The notes under the pieces were generated by a model. It saw only the letters and a list, made by a program, of their open reading frames with translations, made no database searches and was not told the origin of the DNA. Of a DNA stretch of 64,000 nt, positions 42,286 to 51,122 are shown in pieces. Positions within the stretch are counted from its first letter, which is position 1; each line of letters opens with the position of its first letter. This stretch comes from Streptosporangium sandarakinum (GTDB taxonomy: Bacteria > Actinomycetota > Actinomycetes > Streptosporangiales > Streptosporangiaceae). The stretch is from positions 1,302,001 through 1,366,000 of the forward strand of contig NZ_JACCCO010000002.1 in the NCBI RefSeq assembly GCF_013409935.1, in the 5' to 3' direction. A program made the translations under genes and the position numbers.

Positions 42286-43578
42286 TCAGCGGACGCGGGC
42301 CGCGGCGACCGGGCTGACCCGGACGACCCCGGCGAGGTTGCGGGTGCTGACCGGGCTGAACTTGACCACGTCACCGGTCCGCGGGGCCTGGAGCATCTTG
42401 CCGTCGCCCCAGTAGATCGCCACGTGCGAGACGTATCCGGGGTTGGTGGGGTCGGAACGCCAGAACAGCAGGTCTCCGGGCTGGGCCTGGGCGAGCGAGA
42501 CCTGCGGGCCGGAGACGAACTGCTGGTGCGTCACCCGGGGCATCTTCACGCCCGCCTGGGCGAAGGCCCACTGCACCAGGCCCGAGCAGTCGAAGGTGTC
42601 GGGCCCCTCGGCCCCCCACACGTACGGCCGGCCGAGCTTGCCGGCGGCCGCGGTGAGGGCCACCCTGACCTGTTCCGCGGTCATGAAGGAGCCCGCCGGC
42701 CAGACCGTGCGCCCGGTCTGCTTCCCGGTCTGCTTCCCAGGCTGTTGCACGGGCGCCCGCAGCACCGGGTTGATCGCGGCGACCTGGCTGCCCCTGGGCA
42801 GGACGCGCAGGAGGGCGGCGCGCAGCCTGGCGGTGTCGGCCCTGGGCGCGCTCACCACCAGCGCGTTGTTCTCCGGGACGCCCAGCGCCCGCGCGGTCTC
42901 CCGGGAGACGACCGCGTCGATGGCGCCCATGCCCATCGTCGCGTAGGCGCCCACCCGCAGGTTGCGCCCGGCCGCGTTCACGATCTTGCCCAGCGGCATG
43001 CCGCCGTCGTTGCCCAGGACGAAGGAGACGGCCATCTCCCCGGCGGAGACGTTGTGCCAGAGCCGGTCGGAGCGGGCGGTCGGCTTGGGGGTGTAGGCGC
43101 GGAACGTCGAGGGATCGACCCCCAGGGTCTGCACGCGCTTGCCGTCCATGCCCACCTCGGCGGCGTCGGCGCGCTCCACCGCCCGGACCCCGGAGATCTG
43201 GGCGGCCTTCGCGACCACGGCCGAACTCAGCGCCCGGTTCGCGACGACGAACATGGTGGGCTTGTGGATCGAGGTGAGCGGGGCCACCGGCCGGGGCGCG
43301 GCCCGCGTGGGCGCGGGGGCCGGCGTGGCGGCGGCCCGGACGGTCTCCGTGGTGACCGGCCTGCGCAGGGCGACCGTCGTCTCGGGGACCCGCTCGGGCA
43401 GGGTGACGACGACCACCGTCCCGGCCGCCAGCGCGGAGAGGAGGACGACCAGGACGACGGGGAGTAGGCGCCGGCGCCGCGGGAGGCCGGGTGCGGCGCG
43501 CCGGATGCGCGGGGCGTAGGCGAGGTCCTGCCGGGCCTCGTGGATCAGATGGGAGACACGCGTCCGCCCCTCGAACAC
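42286..43578 (-). CDS. NlpC/P60 peptidoglycan hydrolase with membrane anchor
   Basis: The 430-residue protein has a cytoplasmic N-terminus, a membrane helix at about residues 38-60 (LLPVVLVVLLSALAAGTVVVV), an extracytoplasmic domain of some 180 residues with an FtsX/MacB-like character (ALSSAVVAKAAQISGVRAVERADAAEV, VSRETARALGVPENNALVV), and a C40 domain with Cys331 in TFDCSGLVQWAF, His385 in VSHVAIYWG and a following polar residue. It should cut stem peptides in the wall. GTG 43578 has a GAAGGAGACGAC ribosome site. Confidence 0.92.
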   Translation of the reverse strand: MFEGRTRVSHLIHEARQDLAYAPRIRRAAPGLPRRRRLLPVVLVVLLSALAAGTVVVVTLPERVPETTVALRRPVTTETVRAAATPAPAPTRAAPRPVAPLTSIHKPTMFVVANRALSSAVVAKAAQISGVRAVERADAAEVGMDGKRVQTLGVDPSTFRAYTPKPTARSDRLWHNVSAGEMAVSFVLGNDGGMPLGKIVNAAGRNLRVGAYATMGMGAIDAVVSRETARALGVPENNALVVSAPRADTARLRAALLRVLPRGSQVAAINPVLRAPVQQPGKQTGKQTGRTVWPAGSFMTAEQVRVALTAAAGKLGRPYVWGAEGPDTFDCSGLVQWAFAQAGVKMPRVTHQQFVSGPQVSLAQAQPGDLLFWRSDPTNPGYVSHVAIYWGDGKMLQAPRTGDVVKFSPVSTRNLAGVVRVSPVAAARVR

Positions 43579-43758
43579 GTCGTCTCCTTCCCTCCGCCCG
43601 GCGCCAGACCAAGAGTGCCGGAAATCAGACGATCACGCATGGAAAGCCGCTAAAAGTTCTCTAACGACTTATCGCCGCGCGCTCGGAACGGGCCTCCACA
43701 CGCGCGGAGTCACTTCCCGGGTGAAGGCCCCCGCGCGGGGACCCCCTCCACACACGGA

Positions 43759-43789
43759 GATCCGCCGGGACGGGACGTCCCGGCGGATC
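43759..43789 (-). terminator. greA terminator hairpin
   Basis: GATCCGCCGGGACG-GGA-CGTCCCGGCGGATC is a perfect 14-bp hairpin with a 3-nt loop, 45 nt past the greA stop on the minus strand. Confidence 0.75.
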
Positions 43790-43833
43790 CACCGGATCAG
43801 GTCTCGCGGCCCGGAAGGTCACGGGCCGGCGGG

Positions 43834-44334
43834 TCAGCCGCCGACGTACGGCACGGCCTCGAGGATCTCCACCGAGTTGGAGCGGCCGTTCGGCATCGTG
43901 TAGGTGGCCTTCTCGCCCACCTTCTTGCCGTTGATCGCCGCGCCGAGGGGCGACTTCGGCGAGTAGACGTCGATCGGGGCGCCGCTCTCCTCGCGGGAGG
44001 CCAGCAGGAACGTGACCTCCTCGTCGTCGCCCTCGAAGCGGACGGTGACGGTCATGCCGGGGCCCACGACGCCCTCGGTGCGGGGCGCCTCGCCCACCTT
44101 GGCGTTGTCGACGATCTGACGGAGGTGGAAGATCCGGGCCTCCATCTTGCCCTGCTCGTCCTTGGCGGCGTGGTAGCCGCCGTTCTCCTTCAGGTCACCC
44201 TCTTCGCGGGCCGCCTCGATCTTCTTGGCGATGTCGACGCGCCCGGGCCCCGAGAGGTATTCCAGCTCCGCCTTCAGGCGGTCGTACGCCTCCTGCGTGA
44301 GCCAGGTGACGCTCTCGTTGTGGGAGTCGGCCAC
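43834..44334 (-). CDS. greA: Transcription elongation factor GreA
   Basis: The 166-residue protein has the N-terminal coiled coil (LTQEAYDRLKAELEYLSGPGRVDIAKKIEAAREEGDLKENGGYHAAKDEQG in segments) with the acidic tip that reaches into the RNA polymerase channel, and the FKBP-like C-terminal domain (SPLGAAINGKKVGEKATYTMPNGR). It rescues backtracked polymerase by stimulating transcript cleavage. GTG 44334 with AAGGAG gives MADSHNESVTWLTQEAYDRL, the actinobacterial start; the longer open frame to 44427 is unlikely. Confidence 0.96.
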   Translation of the reverse strand: MADSHNESVTWLTQEAYDRLKAELEYLSGPGRVDIAKKIEAAREEGDLKENGGYHAAKDEQGKMEARIFHLRQIVDNAKVGEAPRTEGVVGPGMTVTVRFEGDDEEVTFLLASREESGAPIDVYSPKSPLGAAINGKKVGEKATYTMPNGRSNSVEILEAVPYVGG

Positions 44335-44460
44335 GGGTTCTCCTTGCTTCCTCTTGAAGGGGGCTTCGTACTCGGACAGACACTCGTCCGCTGGTTGGCG
44401 CACGATCGAATCTCGACAGGCTAACAAGTTAACGGCTCGAACGCTTCCCCAAATATCTCA

Positions 44461-44889
44461 CTATACGAGATGGCAGTATTGAACCGAGCCGGAAGTCGCC
44501 TGGGCACTGGTCTGCAGCTGCTCGGTAAGGCGGATATATCCCTTACCTGCCGGAATATCGATCTCGCGGCTGCCCACTTCAACGTGGTTGACGTCCACGG
44601 CCCGCAGCCGGCAGACGGCGGCGCGGTCGGACGGCTTGACCACCTCGAAGGTGATCTGCAGGGAATCGCTACGGTTGGCATCGAACGCGATGACCTCGTC
44701 GATGACGTCGGTGTTGCCCTTCGACGCCCACATGACGTAACCCCACCCGGCGGCGCACACCGCGCACAGGATGGCGATCACCACGTGCACGACGAAGTTG
44801 CCCCGACGGGGCTCCCGCTCCGGGAAGTCGCCGGGACTGCCGAGCACGGGTCGGGGCTCCTGGCCCTGCTCGGCCTCACTGATGGCCAT
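44461..44889 (-). CDS. DUF4307 membrane protein
   Basis: The 142-residue protein has one membrane helix at about residues 34-54 (VVIAILCAVCAAGWGYVMWA) and an extracytoplasmic beta domain (DVIDEVIAFDANRSDSLQITFEVVKP, AVCRLRAVDVNHVEVGSREIDIP), as in the DUF4307 family. Function is unknown. Between greA and mca is its usual place in actinobacteria. ATG 44889 has GGAGATTCCGTC upstream; GTG 44907 is an in-frame alternative. Confidence 0.88.
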   Translation of the reverse strand: MAISEAEQGQEPRPVLGSPGDFPEREPRRGNFVVHVVIAILCAVCAAGWGYVMWASKGNTDVIDEVIAFDANRSDSLQITFEVVKPSDRAAVCRLRAVDVNHVEVGSREIDIPAGKGYIRLTEQLQTSAQATSGSVQYCHLV

Positions 44890-45116
44890 GACGGAATCTC
44901 CAAGCACTACCGCGGCGTTGTCCGAAACAATTGTCCCCTGCGGGGGCGTTGCCCCCGCGACCGCCCACGAGAAACTAACCTCTCTCTAGAGTGCCTCAGG
45001 CCGCGCCGTGGAATGGCACGGCGCCCCAGGGCGCGGGCGGGCGGCCGGTTCCCCGGGCCGCGGCGGGACAGGCGAAGATCCGAACGTGACAGAACAAAGA
45101 GGAGACAGCGAGCCCC

Positions 45117-46007
45117 GTGAGTGCACCGCTGAGGCTTATGGCCGTTCACGCGCACCCCGACGACGAGTCGAGCAAGGGCGCCGCCACGATGGCACGTTAC
45201 GTCGCCGAAGGCGTGGAGGTGCTGGTCTGCACCCTCACGGGCGGAGAGCGCGGTTCCATCCTCAACCCCAAGATGGACCGCCCCGACATCCTCGAGAACA
45301 TCGGCGAGGTCCGCCGCCTGGAGATGGAGCGGGCCCGCGAGATCCTGGGCGTCCAGCAGCGCTTCCTCGGCTTCGTCGACTCGGGCCTGCCCGAGGACGA
45401 GAACGAGCCGCTGCCCGAGGGCTGCTTCGCCCTCCAGCCGCTGGAGGCCGCCGCGGCGCCGCTGGTCGCGGCCGTGCGCGACTTCCGGCCGCACGTGATC
45501 CTCACCTACGACGACGACGGCGGCTACCCCCACCCCGACCACATCATGACCAACAAGGTCTCGGTGGAGGCGTTCGAGGCGGCCGGCGACCCCGACCGCT
45601 ACCCCGGCACCGGCGAGCCCTGGCAGCCCCTGAAGCTCTACTACCACATGGGCTTCACCCGGGAGCGGTTCGAGGCCCTGCACGAGGCGATGGTCTCCCG
45701 CGGCCTGGGCTCCCCCTACAGCGACTGGATCGCCCGCTGGGAGGACCGCCCGCAGAAGGACAGGTGGCCGGTCACCACCCGGGTCCCCTGCGGGGACTAC
45801 TTCGAGGTCCGCGACCAGGCGCTGATCGCGCACGCCACCCAGGTCGACCCCGACGGGTTCTGGTTCGTCTGCCCGCGCGAGGTGCAGATGGAGATCTGGC
45901 CGACCGAGGACTACCACCTGGCGCGTTCCCTGGTGGACACCGAGCTTCCCGAGGACGACCTGTTCACCGGTGTTCTGGCCGAGGAGGCCTCCCCCGCCTG
46001 CCACTGA
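45117..46007 (+). CDS. mca: Mycothiol S-conjugate amidase
   Basis: The 296-residue Zn amidase of the LmbE/PIG-L family has the ligands in VHAHPDDESSKG and HPDHIMTNK, plus GGERGSILNPKMDR and the LKLYYHMGFTRERFEALHE segment typical of Mca rather than MshB. It splits mycothiol-toxin conjugates so that the mercapturate can leave the cell. GTG 45117 follows AGGAGACAGCGAGCCCC and overlaps nothing. A tiny membrane protein gene follows 34 nt later. Confidence 0.95.
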   Translation: MSAPLRLMAVHAHPDDESSKGAATMARYVAEGVEVLVCTLTGGERGSILNPKMDRPDILENIGEVRRLEMERAREILGVQQRFLGFVDSGLPEDENEPLPEGCFALQPLEAAAAPLVAAVRDFRPHVILTYDDDGGYPHPDHIMTNKVSVEAFEAAGDPDRYPGTGEPWQPLKLYYHMGFTRERFEALHEAMVSRGLGSPYSDWIARWEDRPQKDRWPVTTRVPCGDYFEVRDQALIAHATQVDPDGFWFVCPREVQMEIWPTEDYHLARSLVDTELPEDDLFTGVLAEEASPACH

Positions 46008-46041
46008 CGAGACCGCCGGGTGGCGGTGGCAGACTTGAGGT

Positions 46042-46221
46042 GTGACTGCCATCGTGTTCGCCGCCGCCGAAGGCGACGTCAGCCCGGGTGTACTGGGCTT
46101 CCTCGTCGTCGCCGCCATCGGCTTCGCGCTCTTCCTGCTCGTCAAGTCGATGCGGAAGCAGATCTCCAAGATCGATCTGCCGGCCGATCGAGAGCCCCGC
46201 AAACCCGGCAAAAACGCCTGA
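46042..46221 (+). CDS. Very small membrane protein downstream of mca (59 aa)
   Basis: The 59-codon ORF starts at GTG 46042 and stops at TGA 46219-46221. The protein has an N-terminal periplasmic-type start (VTAIVFAAAEGDVSPGVLG), a membrane helix (FLVVAAIGFALFLLV) and a basic tail (KSMRKQISKIDLPADREPRKPGKNA in parts). A -10-like AGACTT is near. A similar small protein after mca is common in actinobacteria. Function unknown. Confidence 0.82.
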   Translation: MTAIVFAAAEGDVSPGVLGFLVVAAIGFALFLLVKSMRKQISKIDLPADREPRKPGKNA

Positions 46222-46242
46222 CCGCGCCCGCCGCGGGGTCCC

Positions 46243-46270
46243 GCCGTACGGCTCAGGCCGTACGGCTCAG
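46243..46270 (+). repeat. 14-bp tandem repeat across a stop codon
   Basis: GCCGTACGGCTCAG occurs twice head to tail (46243-46256, 46257-46270). The second copy holds the stop codon of the leftward gene 46267-47415. Confidence 0.85.
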
Positions 46271-47415
46271 CCCGTCTCCGTCCAGGCCCGTTCCAGGGCC
46301 CTGGGCAGACCCCAGTGGCCCAGCGGGGTGAGCACCTCGCTCCGGTCGACGATCCCGAGGCAGGCCCACAGCGGCGTGACCGACCCGAACAGCGCCTCGG
46401 CCGACTCCAGATCCTCCGGCTCGTCCATCCGGACGTCGATGTCCTCCGACTCCGCGATGAGCCGGGCTATCCGCTCCGGCGAGGCCAGCACCCCCGGGCC
46501 GCGCCTGGCCAGCGCGGCCACCACCGCCAGCCAGTCCGCGTGGTCGATCGCGCACAGCGCCGCCAGCACGGAGTCCTCGGAGCTCAGCTCCTCCTCCAGG
46601 TCGGCGAACGCCTCGGCGATGTCGTCCTCCTCCGGCAGGTCCGAGATCGGCCCGGCGATCCCCGCCGCGACCGTCAGCCACAGCTCCTCGTCGTCGGCCG
46701 GCAGCGGGCCGCCCTCGTAGCCGGCGCAGGCCCGCAGCACGTTGCCCGGGTAGCCGGGGGCGGTCATCAGCTCGCGCAGCCGGGTGCTCGCCGCCCGCAG
46801 CGCCTCTTCGGGACGCTCGGTCTCGGGCAGCTCCGCCATGATGCGCCGCAGCTCGCCGAGGGCGAACGCCTCCTCCTCGTGCCAGGCGGCCGACAGCTCC
46901 TCGTCCTGCTCGTCGCTCACCGCGTCCCTGGGCACCCGCCCGTCGGGCAGCGGGGTGCCGAGCCAGCGCTCCTGGATCTCCTCGTAGGAGGCCCTGGCCG
47001 TCTCGTCGCCCAGCGCGAGGGCGTCCGGATCGACCTCGCCCGCGGCGACCCGCCGCTCCAGGTGGGCGACCAGCCGGTGGAACATCTCCTCGGCGACCGG
47101 CCCGCGCTCGTCCTCCTCGGGCCAGACGAACATGGTCCGGGTCAGCAGCAGCGGCTCGGTGCCGGTGGACTCCAGCCAGCGCTGCACGTCGCCCACGGTC
47201 GCGTTGCCCGACTCGATCGCCCCCAGCGCCGTTCGGGCCGACTCCCAGAAGGGCGGGGTCAGCGGGTTCCCGGCCCGTTCCATCGCCCGGCGCAGGTCGG
47301 GAAGGGCCACCAGCGCCACGCCGGAGGGCACGGCGAGCAACGCGCGCACCACGTCACGCCGGGTCAGCTCCGCGACCGGCCTTCCGGCGTGCACGCGGAC
47401 GAAGTCGAGATCCAC
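46267..47415 (-). CDS. Unknown acidic protein, 382 aa
   Basis: I do not recognise the family. The protein is helical and acidic, without signal peptide or membrane helix. Segments such as SVDLDFVRVHAGRPVAELTRRDVVRALLAVP, EEDERGPVAEEMFHRLVAHLERRVAAGE and EEDDIAEAFADLEEELSSEDSVLAALCAIDHADWLAVVAALARRG (given in parts) suggest paired helices. GTG 47415 is chosen; it follows TAGGCT by 8 nt and drops a non-coding start. It faces the mca operon and runs divergent from nothing obvious. Confidence 0.7.
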   Translation of the reverse strand: MDLDFVRVHAGRPVAELTRRDVVRALLAVPSGVALVALPDLRRAMERAGNPLTPPFWESARTALGAIESGNATVGDVQRWLESTGTEPLLLTRTMFVWPEEDERGPVAEEMFHRLVAHLERRVAAGEVDPDALALGDETARASYEEIQERWLGTPLPDGRVPRDAVSDEQDEELSAAWHEEEAFALGELRRIMAELPETERPEEALRAASTRLRELMTAPGYPGNVLRACAGYEGGPLPADDEELWLTVAAGIAGPISDLPEEDDIAEAFADLEEELSSEDSVLAALCAIDHADWLAVVAALARRGPGVLASPERIARLIAESEDIDVRMDEPEDLESAEALFGSVTPLWACLGIVDRSEVLTPLGHWGLPRALERAWTETG

Positions 47416-47526
47416 GCTCAACGAGCCTACGCCCCGAACCCACCCGAACACACCTTTCCCCCGCTCCCGGCGGCGCGCCGCCCCGTACGACGGCTCCGCG
47501 CCCCCTGCGCGGACGGCCCTGGACGG

Positions 47527-48543
47527 TCAGAACGGCGCGGGGGCCGCCTGGGGGAACCACGGGCTGACGATCGAGGCCCGTTTCAGGGTCTGCAGGCCCA
47601 TCGTCACGTCCACGTCGCGGATCCCGGGGATGGCGCCGAGGGTCCCGGTGAGGAACCTGTGCAGATCTGAGTACTCCGCCACCGCCACCTCCCCACAGAT
47701 GGTGTGCTCGCCGGCCGTCGCGCACAGGAGCAGCACCGCCGGATGCCGCGCCAGCTCCTCGGCCACCGCGTCGACCCGGTGCGGATCCACCCGCAGCCAC
47801 AGGAACGCCGTCACCGGCAGCCCCAGCGTCTCCGGCTCGACGATCGTGCGCAGCCTCAGCGCACCGGACCTGCACAGGTTCTCCACCCGCCGGCGCGCGG
47901 TGCTCTCCATGGTCCCCACCCGGGCCGCGAGGTCCCGCCAGCGCATCCGGCCGTCCTCGGCGAGGGCCGCGACCAGCAACTCATCCACGTCGGACAGCGG
48001 CGGCACGAGTTCGGTGGGGTGCGCCCGGTCCCAGCGGTCGAGCCGGCCCGCGCGCAGGGCCGTCACCGCCGCGGGGTCCAGCAGGCCCGGGTCCCAGCCC
48101 ACCCCGGTGGTGAAGCGGCGCAGGACGATCTCGGAGCTGCTGCCGATGACCCCGTCCAGCTCCGGCAGCCGCAGCAGGGTGAGGTCGAGCAGGTCGTTGC
48201 GGTCGGCGGCCACCAGTTCGACCAGGCAGTCGGCCGCCCCGGAGACCAGGGAGACGAACCGCACGCTCGGCCAGCCGGTGAGCGCGTTGGCCACCGACAC
48301 CGTCCTGCGCGGCTCGCACCGCACCCGCACGAACACGGGCACGCCGCGGCCGGTGGCCAGCACGTCGAGGGTCGCCGCGACGTGGACCCGTCCCGAGGAC
48401 AGGATGCGGGTCGCGCGCCGGGACACCGTGGCCTCGGAGACGTTCACCGCCCTGGCGATCGCGGGCCAGCTCGCCCGCGGATCGGCGATCAGGGCGGCGA
48501 TGACCCGGAGGTCCACCTCATCCATGGCAACGACATCCATCAT
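47527..48543 (-). CDS. Double-module Lrp/AsnC regulator
   Basis: The 338-residue protein has two Lrp-type units: an HTH near the N-terminus (VDLRVIAALIADPRASWPAIARAVNVSEATVSRRA), a ligand-type region, then a second HTH (DVDELLVAALAEDGRMRWRDLAARVGTMESTARRRV) and a C-terminal RAM-like domain (HPAVLLLCATAGEHTICGEVAV). Such double Lrp proteins control amino acid genes. Starts at 48543, 48540 or 48525 are in frame. It is divergent from the transporter-peptidase operon and is its likely regulator. Confidence 0.9.
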   Translation of the reverse strand: MMDVVAMDEVDLRVIAALIADPRASWPAIARAVNVSEATVSRRATRILSSGRVHVAATLDVLATGRGVPVFVRVRCEPRRTVSVANALTGWPSVRFVSLVSGAADCLVELVAADRNDLLDLTLLRLPELDGVIGSSSEIVLRRFTTGVGWDPGLLDPAAVTALRAGRLDRWDRAHPTELVPPLSDVDELLVAALAEDGRMRWRDLAARVGTMESTARRRVENLCRSGALRLRTIVEPETLGLPVTAFLWLRVDPHRVDAVAEELARHPAVLLLCATAGEHTICGEVAVAEYSDLHRFLTGTLGAIPGIRDVDVTMGLQTLKRASIVSPWFPQAAPAPF

Positions 48544-48618
48544 CTACGGGGCGAAAACTGACGTATTCCTGCAAATCAAGCATGAACATTGCTGTTTAGC
48601 GTATGGGAGTCGCACTAT

Positions 48619-48633
48619 GTGATGCATCATCAC
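48619..48633. promoter_or_regulatory. Operator-like palindrome GTGATG-CAT-CATCAC
   Basis: A perfect 6-bp inverted repeat, 32 bp before the transporter start and close to a decameric direct repeat GGAGTCGCAC (48606-48615, 48655-48664). It is a good candidate for the divergent Lrp regulator. Confidence 0.55.
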
Positions 48634-48664
48634 CCCCCTCCCTATTTATTCCGTGGAGTCGCAC

Positions 48665-49975
48665 ATGTCCTCCTCCACCACGGCCGCTTCCGGGGCCCGG
48701 ACCACGGGTGGCACCGCGAACGCACTGGTAGGCGGCACCATCGGCAACTTCGTCGAATGGTTCGACTGGTCGGTGTACGGGTTCTTCGCGGCGTACTTCG
48801 CCGACCAGTTCTTCCCCGGCGGCGGCACCACCGCCACCCTGTCGACGCTGCTGGTGTTCGCGATCAGCTTCTTCATGCGGCCGGTCGGCGCGACGGTGCT
48901 CGGCATCTACGCGGACCGGCACGGACGCCGGCACGGCATGACCCTCACCATCCTGCTGATGGCCGGGGGCAGCCTGCTCATCGCGCTGGCCCCCACCTAC
49001 GACGCGGTGGGCTGGCTCGCCCCGGCGATCCTGATCGCCGGCCGGCTGCTGCAGGGATTCTCCACCGGCGGGGAGTTCGGCACGTCCGCCTCGTTCCTCG
49101 TCGAATGGGCCAAGCCGGGGCGCCGCGCCTTCGCCGGGTCCTTCCAGCAGGTCTCGGTGGTGCTGGGCATCCTGTGCGCGTCACTGAGCGCCACCGTGCT
49201 CACCCGGGTCCTCGACGACGACGCCATGTCCTCCTGGGGCTGGCGGGTCCCGTTCGCCCTCGGCGCGGTGATCGGCCTGGTCGGCATGTACATCCGGCGG
49301 CGCCTCGCCGAGCCGGAGGCGTTCCGCCTGCTGGAGCAGAGCGGGCGGCGGGAGCAGCGCCCGCTGGGCACCATGGCCGCGGGTCACCGGCGCGGCGCGT
49401 GGTTCGTGTTCGGCATCTCCATCGCCGGTTCGGTGATCACCTACATGTGGCTGACCTACCTGCCCACGTACGCGGTGCTCACCCAGAACGCCGACAAGGC
49501 GGACGCGCAGCTGGCCAACACCCTCGCGCTCGCCTTCTTCGTGGTGATCCTGCCGTTCGCGGCGCTGCTGTCCGACCGGTTCGGACGCCGGCCGACGATG
49601 CTGGTGTACGCGGCGGCGTTCGTGATCCTGCCGTTCCCCCTGCTGTCCATGCTGGGCCCCGGCTTCGGCAGCGTGCTGTTCGTGTCGCTGGTCGGCATGG
49701 CGTTCCTGTCCCTCAACCACTCGAACCTCGCGACGGTCTTCGCCGAGCTGTTCCCGCCGCAGGTCCGCACCATCGGCATCGCCCTGCCCTACGCCATCTC
49801 GAACGCGATCTTCGGCGGCACCGCGCCCAGCGTGATGCAGTTCTTCGGCGCCCGCGGCAACCTCTGGGCCGTGCCGCTCTACGTCAGCGTCTGCGCGCTG
49901 GTCACGGGCGTGTTCTTCTACTTCATGCGGGAGACCAGGGGCGTGGACACGCACGACGTGGAGATGCGCGCATGA
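48665..49975 (+). CDS. MHS-family MFS transporter
   Basis: The 436-residue protein has 12 helices and MHS marks GNFVEWFDWSVYGFFA, RPVGATVLGIYADRHGRRHG, GFSTGGEFGTSASFLVEW and LSDRFGRRPTML. ATG 48665 has a GGAG ribosome site. The next gene overlaps the stop (ATGA). As first gene of an operon of peptidases, it probably imports a dipeptide-like compound or N-acyl amino acid. This substrate is inferred. Confidence 0.92.
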   Translation: MSSSTTAASGARTTGGTANALVGGTIGNFVEWFDWSVYGFFAAYFADQFFPGGGTTATLSTLLVFAISFFMRPVGATVLGIYADRHGRRHGMTLTILLMAGGSLLIALAPTYDAVGWLAPAILIAGRLLQGFSTGGEFGTSASFLVEWAKPGRRAFAGSFQQVSVVLGILCASLSATVLTRVLDDDAMSSWGWRVPFALGAVIGLVGMYIRRRLAEPEAFRLLEQSGRREQRPLGTMAAGHRRGAWFVFGISIAGSVITYMWLTYLPTYAVLTQNADKADAQLANTLALAFFVVILPFAALLSDRFGRRPTMLVYAAAFVILPFPLLSMLGPGFGSVLFVSLVGMAFLSLNHSNLATVFAELFPPQVRTIGIALPYAISNAIFGGTAPSVMQFFGARGNLWAVPLYVSVCALVTGVFFYFMRETRGVDTHDVEMRA

Positions 49976-51024
49976 TCCCCCTCGCCGCGGACGTGGACCG
50001 GCTGCCGCCGTACCCGCTCGATCTCGACGACCGGCAGCGTGAGCGGGTCGACCGGCTGCTGTCCGGAACGGTGGTCTCGCTGCACGACCACCCGGTCCGG
50101 CTGCCCGACCCGCTCACCCCTGAGAGCTGGGCGGAGTACGGCGAGAGCGGAACCGAGCACCTGGGCCACGCGGGCCTGGAGCGTTCCGGACTGGACGTGG
50201 TGCTGGCCAGCTCGCTGGCCGAACCCGACCAGGAACGGCTGCTGCGCTGGGCCCGCCGGATGCGCGACGGCCTAGCCGCCACCGCCGACGGGCCCGTGAT
50301 CCTGCCGGCCCTGGAGGACCTGGGCAGCATCGGCACCGACCTGGACGGCATCACCGCCCTGTACGAGGCCGGGATCCGCTCCGCCGGCCTGGTCTACAAC
50401 GCGGGCAACCCGCTCGGCGGCGGGCTCGGGCAGCCGGTCGACGGCGGCCTCACCCCGCTCGGCCGGCGGGCGGTGACCGAGATGAACCGGCTCGGCATGC
50501 TGGTCGACCTGTCCCACGTCGGCGACCGCACCAGCGTCGAGGCCGCCGCGGCCGGCGAGGCGCCGGTGGTGATCAGCCACGCCGGCGCGCGGGCGCTGTG
50601 GCCGAGCCCGCGGATGAAGCCGGACGACGTGCTGCGCGCGGTCGCCGACACCTCGGGTGTCGTCGGCGTGGAGGCCGCGCCGGGCTCCACCAGGGTGAAG
50701 GGCAATCCCGAGCACGACCTGGACGCGGTGATGGCGCACGTCGAGTACATCGCGGAACTCGTCGGCGTGGACCACGTCGGCCTGGGCCCGGACACCTTCT
50801 TCGGCGACCACACCGCCCTGTACGCGGCCGCCGGATGGGCGCCGCAACCGGTGCCCGGCCACGAGGGGCTCGCGCTGCCCGGGTACGTCTCCGGCATGGA
50901 GAACCCCGCGGAGGCGCCGCGCAACGCCGCCGGCTGGCTGGTACGGCACGGCTGGACCGACGCCGACATCGCCAAGATCCTCGGCGGCAACGCCCGGCGC
51001 GTGCTCGACGCGGTGCTGCGCTGA
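49972..51024 (+). CDS. M19-family (membrane dipeptidase-type) peptidase
   Basis: The 350-residue TIM-barrel metallopeptidase has SLHDHPVRLPDP at the first metal site (HDH in place of the usual HxD), LGMLVDLSHVGDRTSVEA, VVISHAGARALWPS and VDHVGLGPDTFFGDH. M19 enzymes hydrolyse dipeptides, including D-amino acid and beta-lactam-like ones. ATG 49972 overlaps the transporter stop. No signal peptide, so it works in the cytoplasm on imported material. The altered first motif means activity should be checked. Confidence 0.87.
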   Translation: MIPLAADVDRLPPYPLDLDDRQRERVDRLLSGTVVSLHDHPVRLPDPLTPESWAEYGESGTEHLGHAGLERSGLDVVLASSLAEPDQERLLRWARRMRDGLAATADGPVILPALEDLGSIGTDLDGITALYEAGIRSAGLVYNAGNPLGGGLGQPVDGGLTPLGRRAVTEMNRLGMLVDLSHVGDRTSVEAAAAGEAPVVISHAGARALWPSPRMKPDDVLRAVADTSGVVGVEAAPGSTRVKGNPEHDLDAVMAHVEYIAELVGVDHVGLGPDTFFGDHTALYAAAGWAPQPVPGHEGLALPGYVSGMENPAEAPRNAAGWLVRHGWTDADIAKILGGNARRVLDAVLR

Positions 51025-51122
51025 CCCGCCGTACGACGACCGGCCCGCCGTACGGCCCGCTCTCCCCGTGCGACGGCCGACCCGCCGTACGGCCGACCCA
51101 CCACACGACGAAGGAGATCCCT

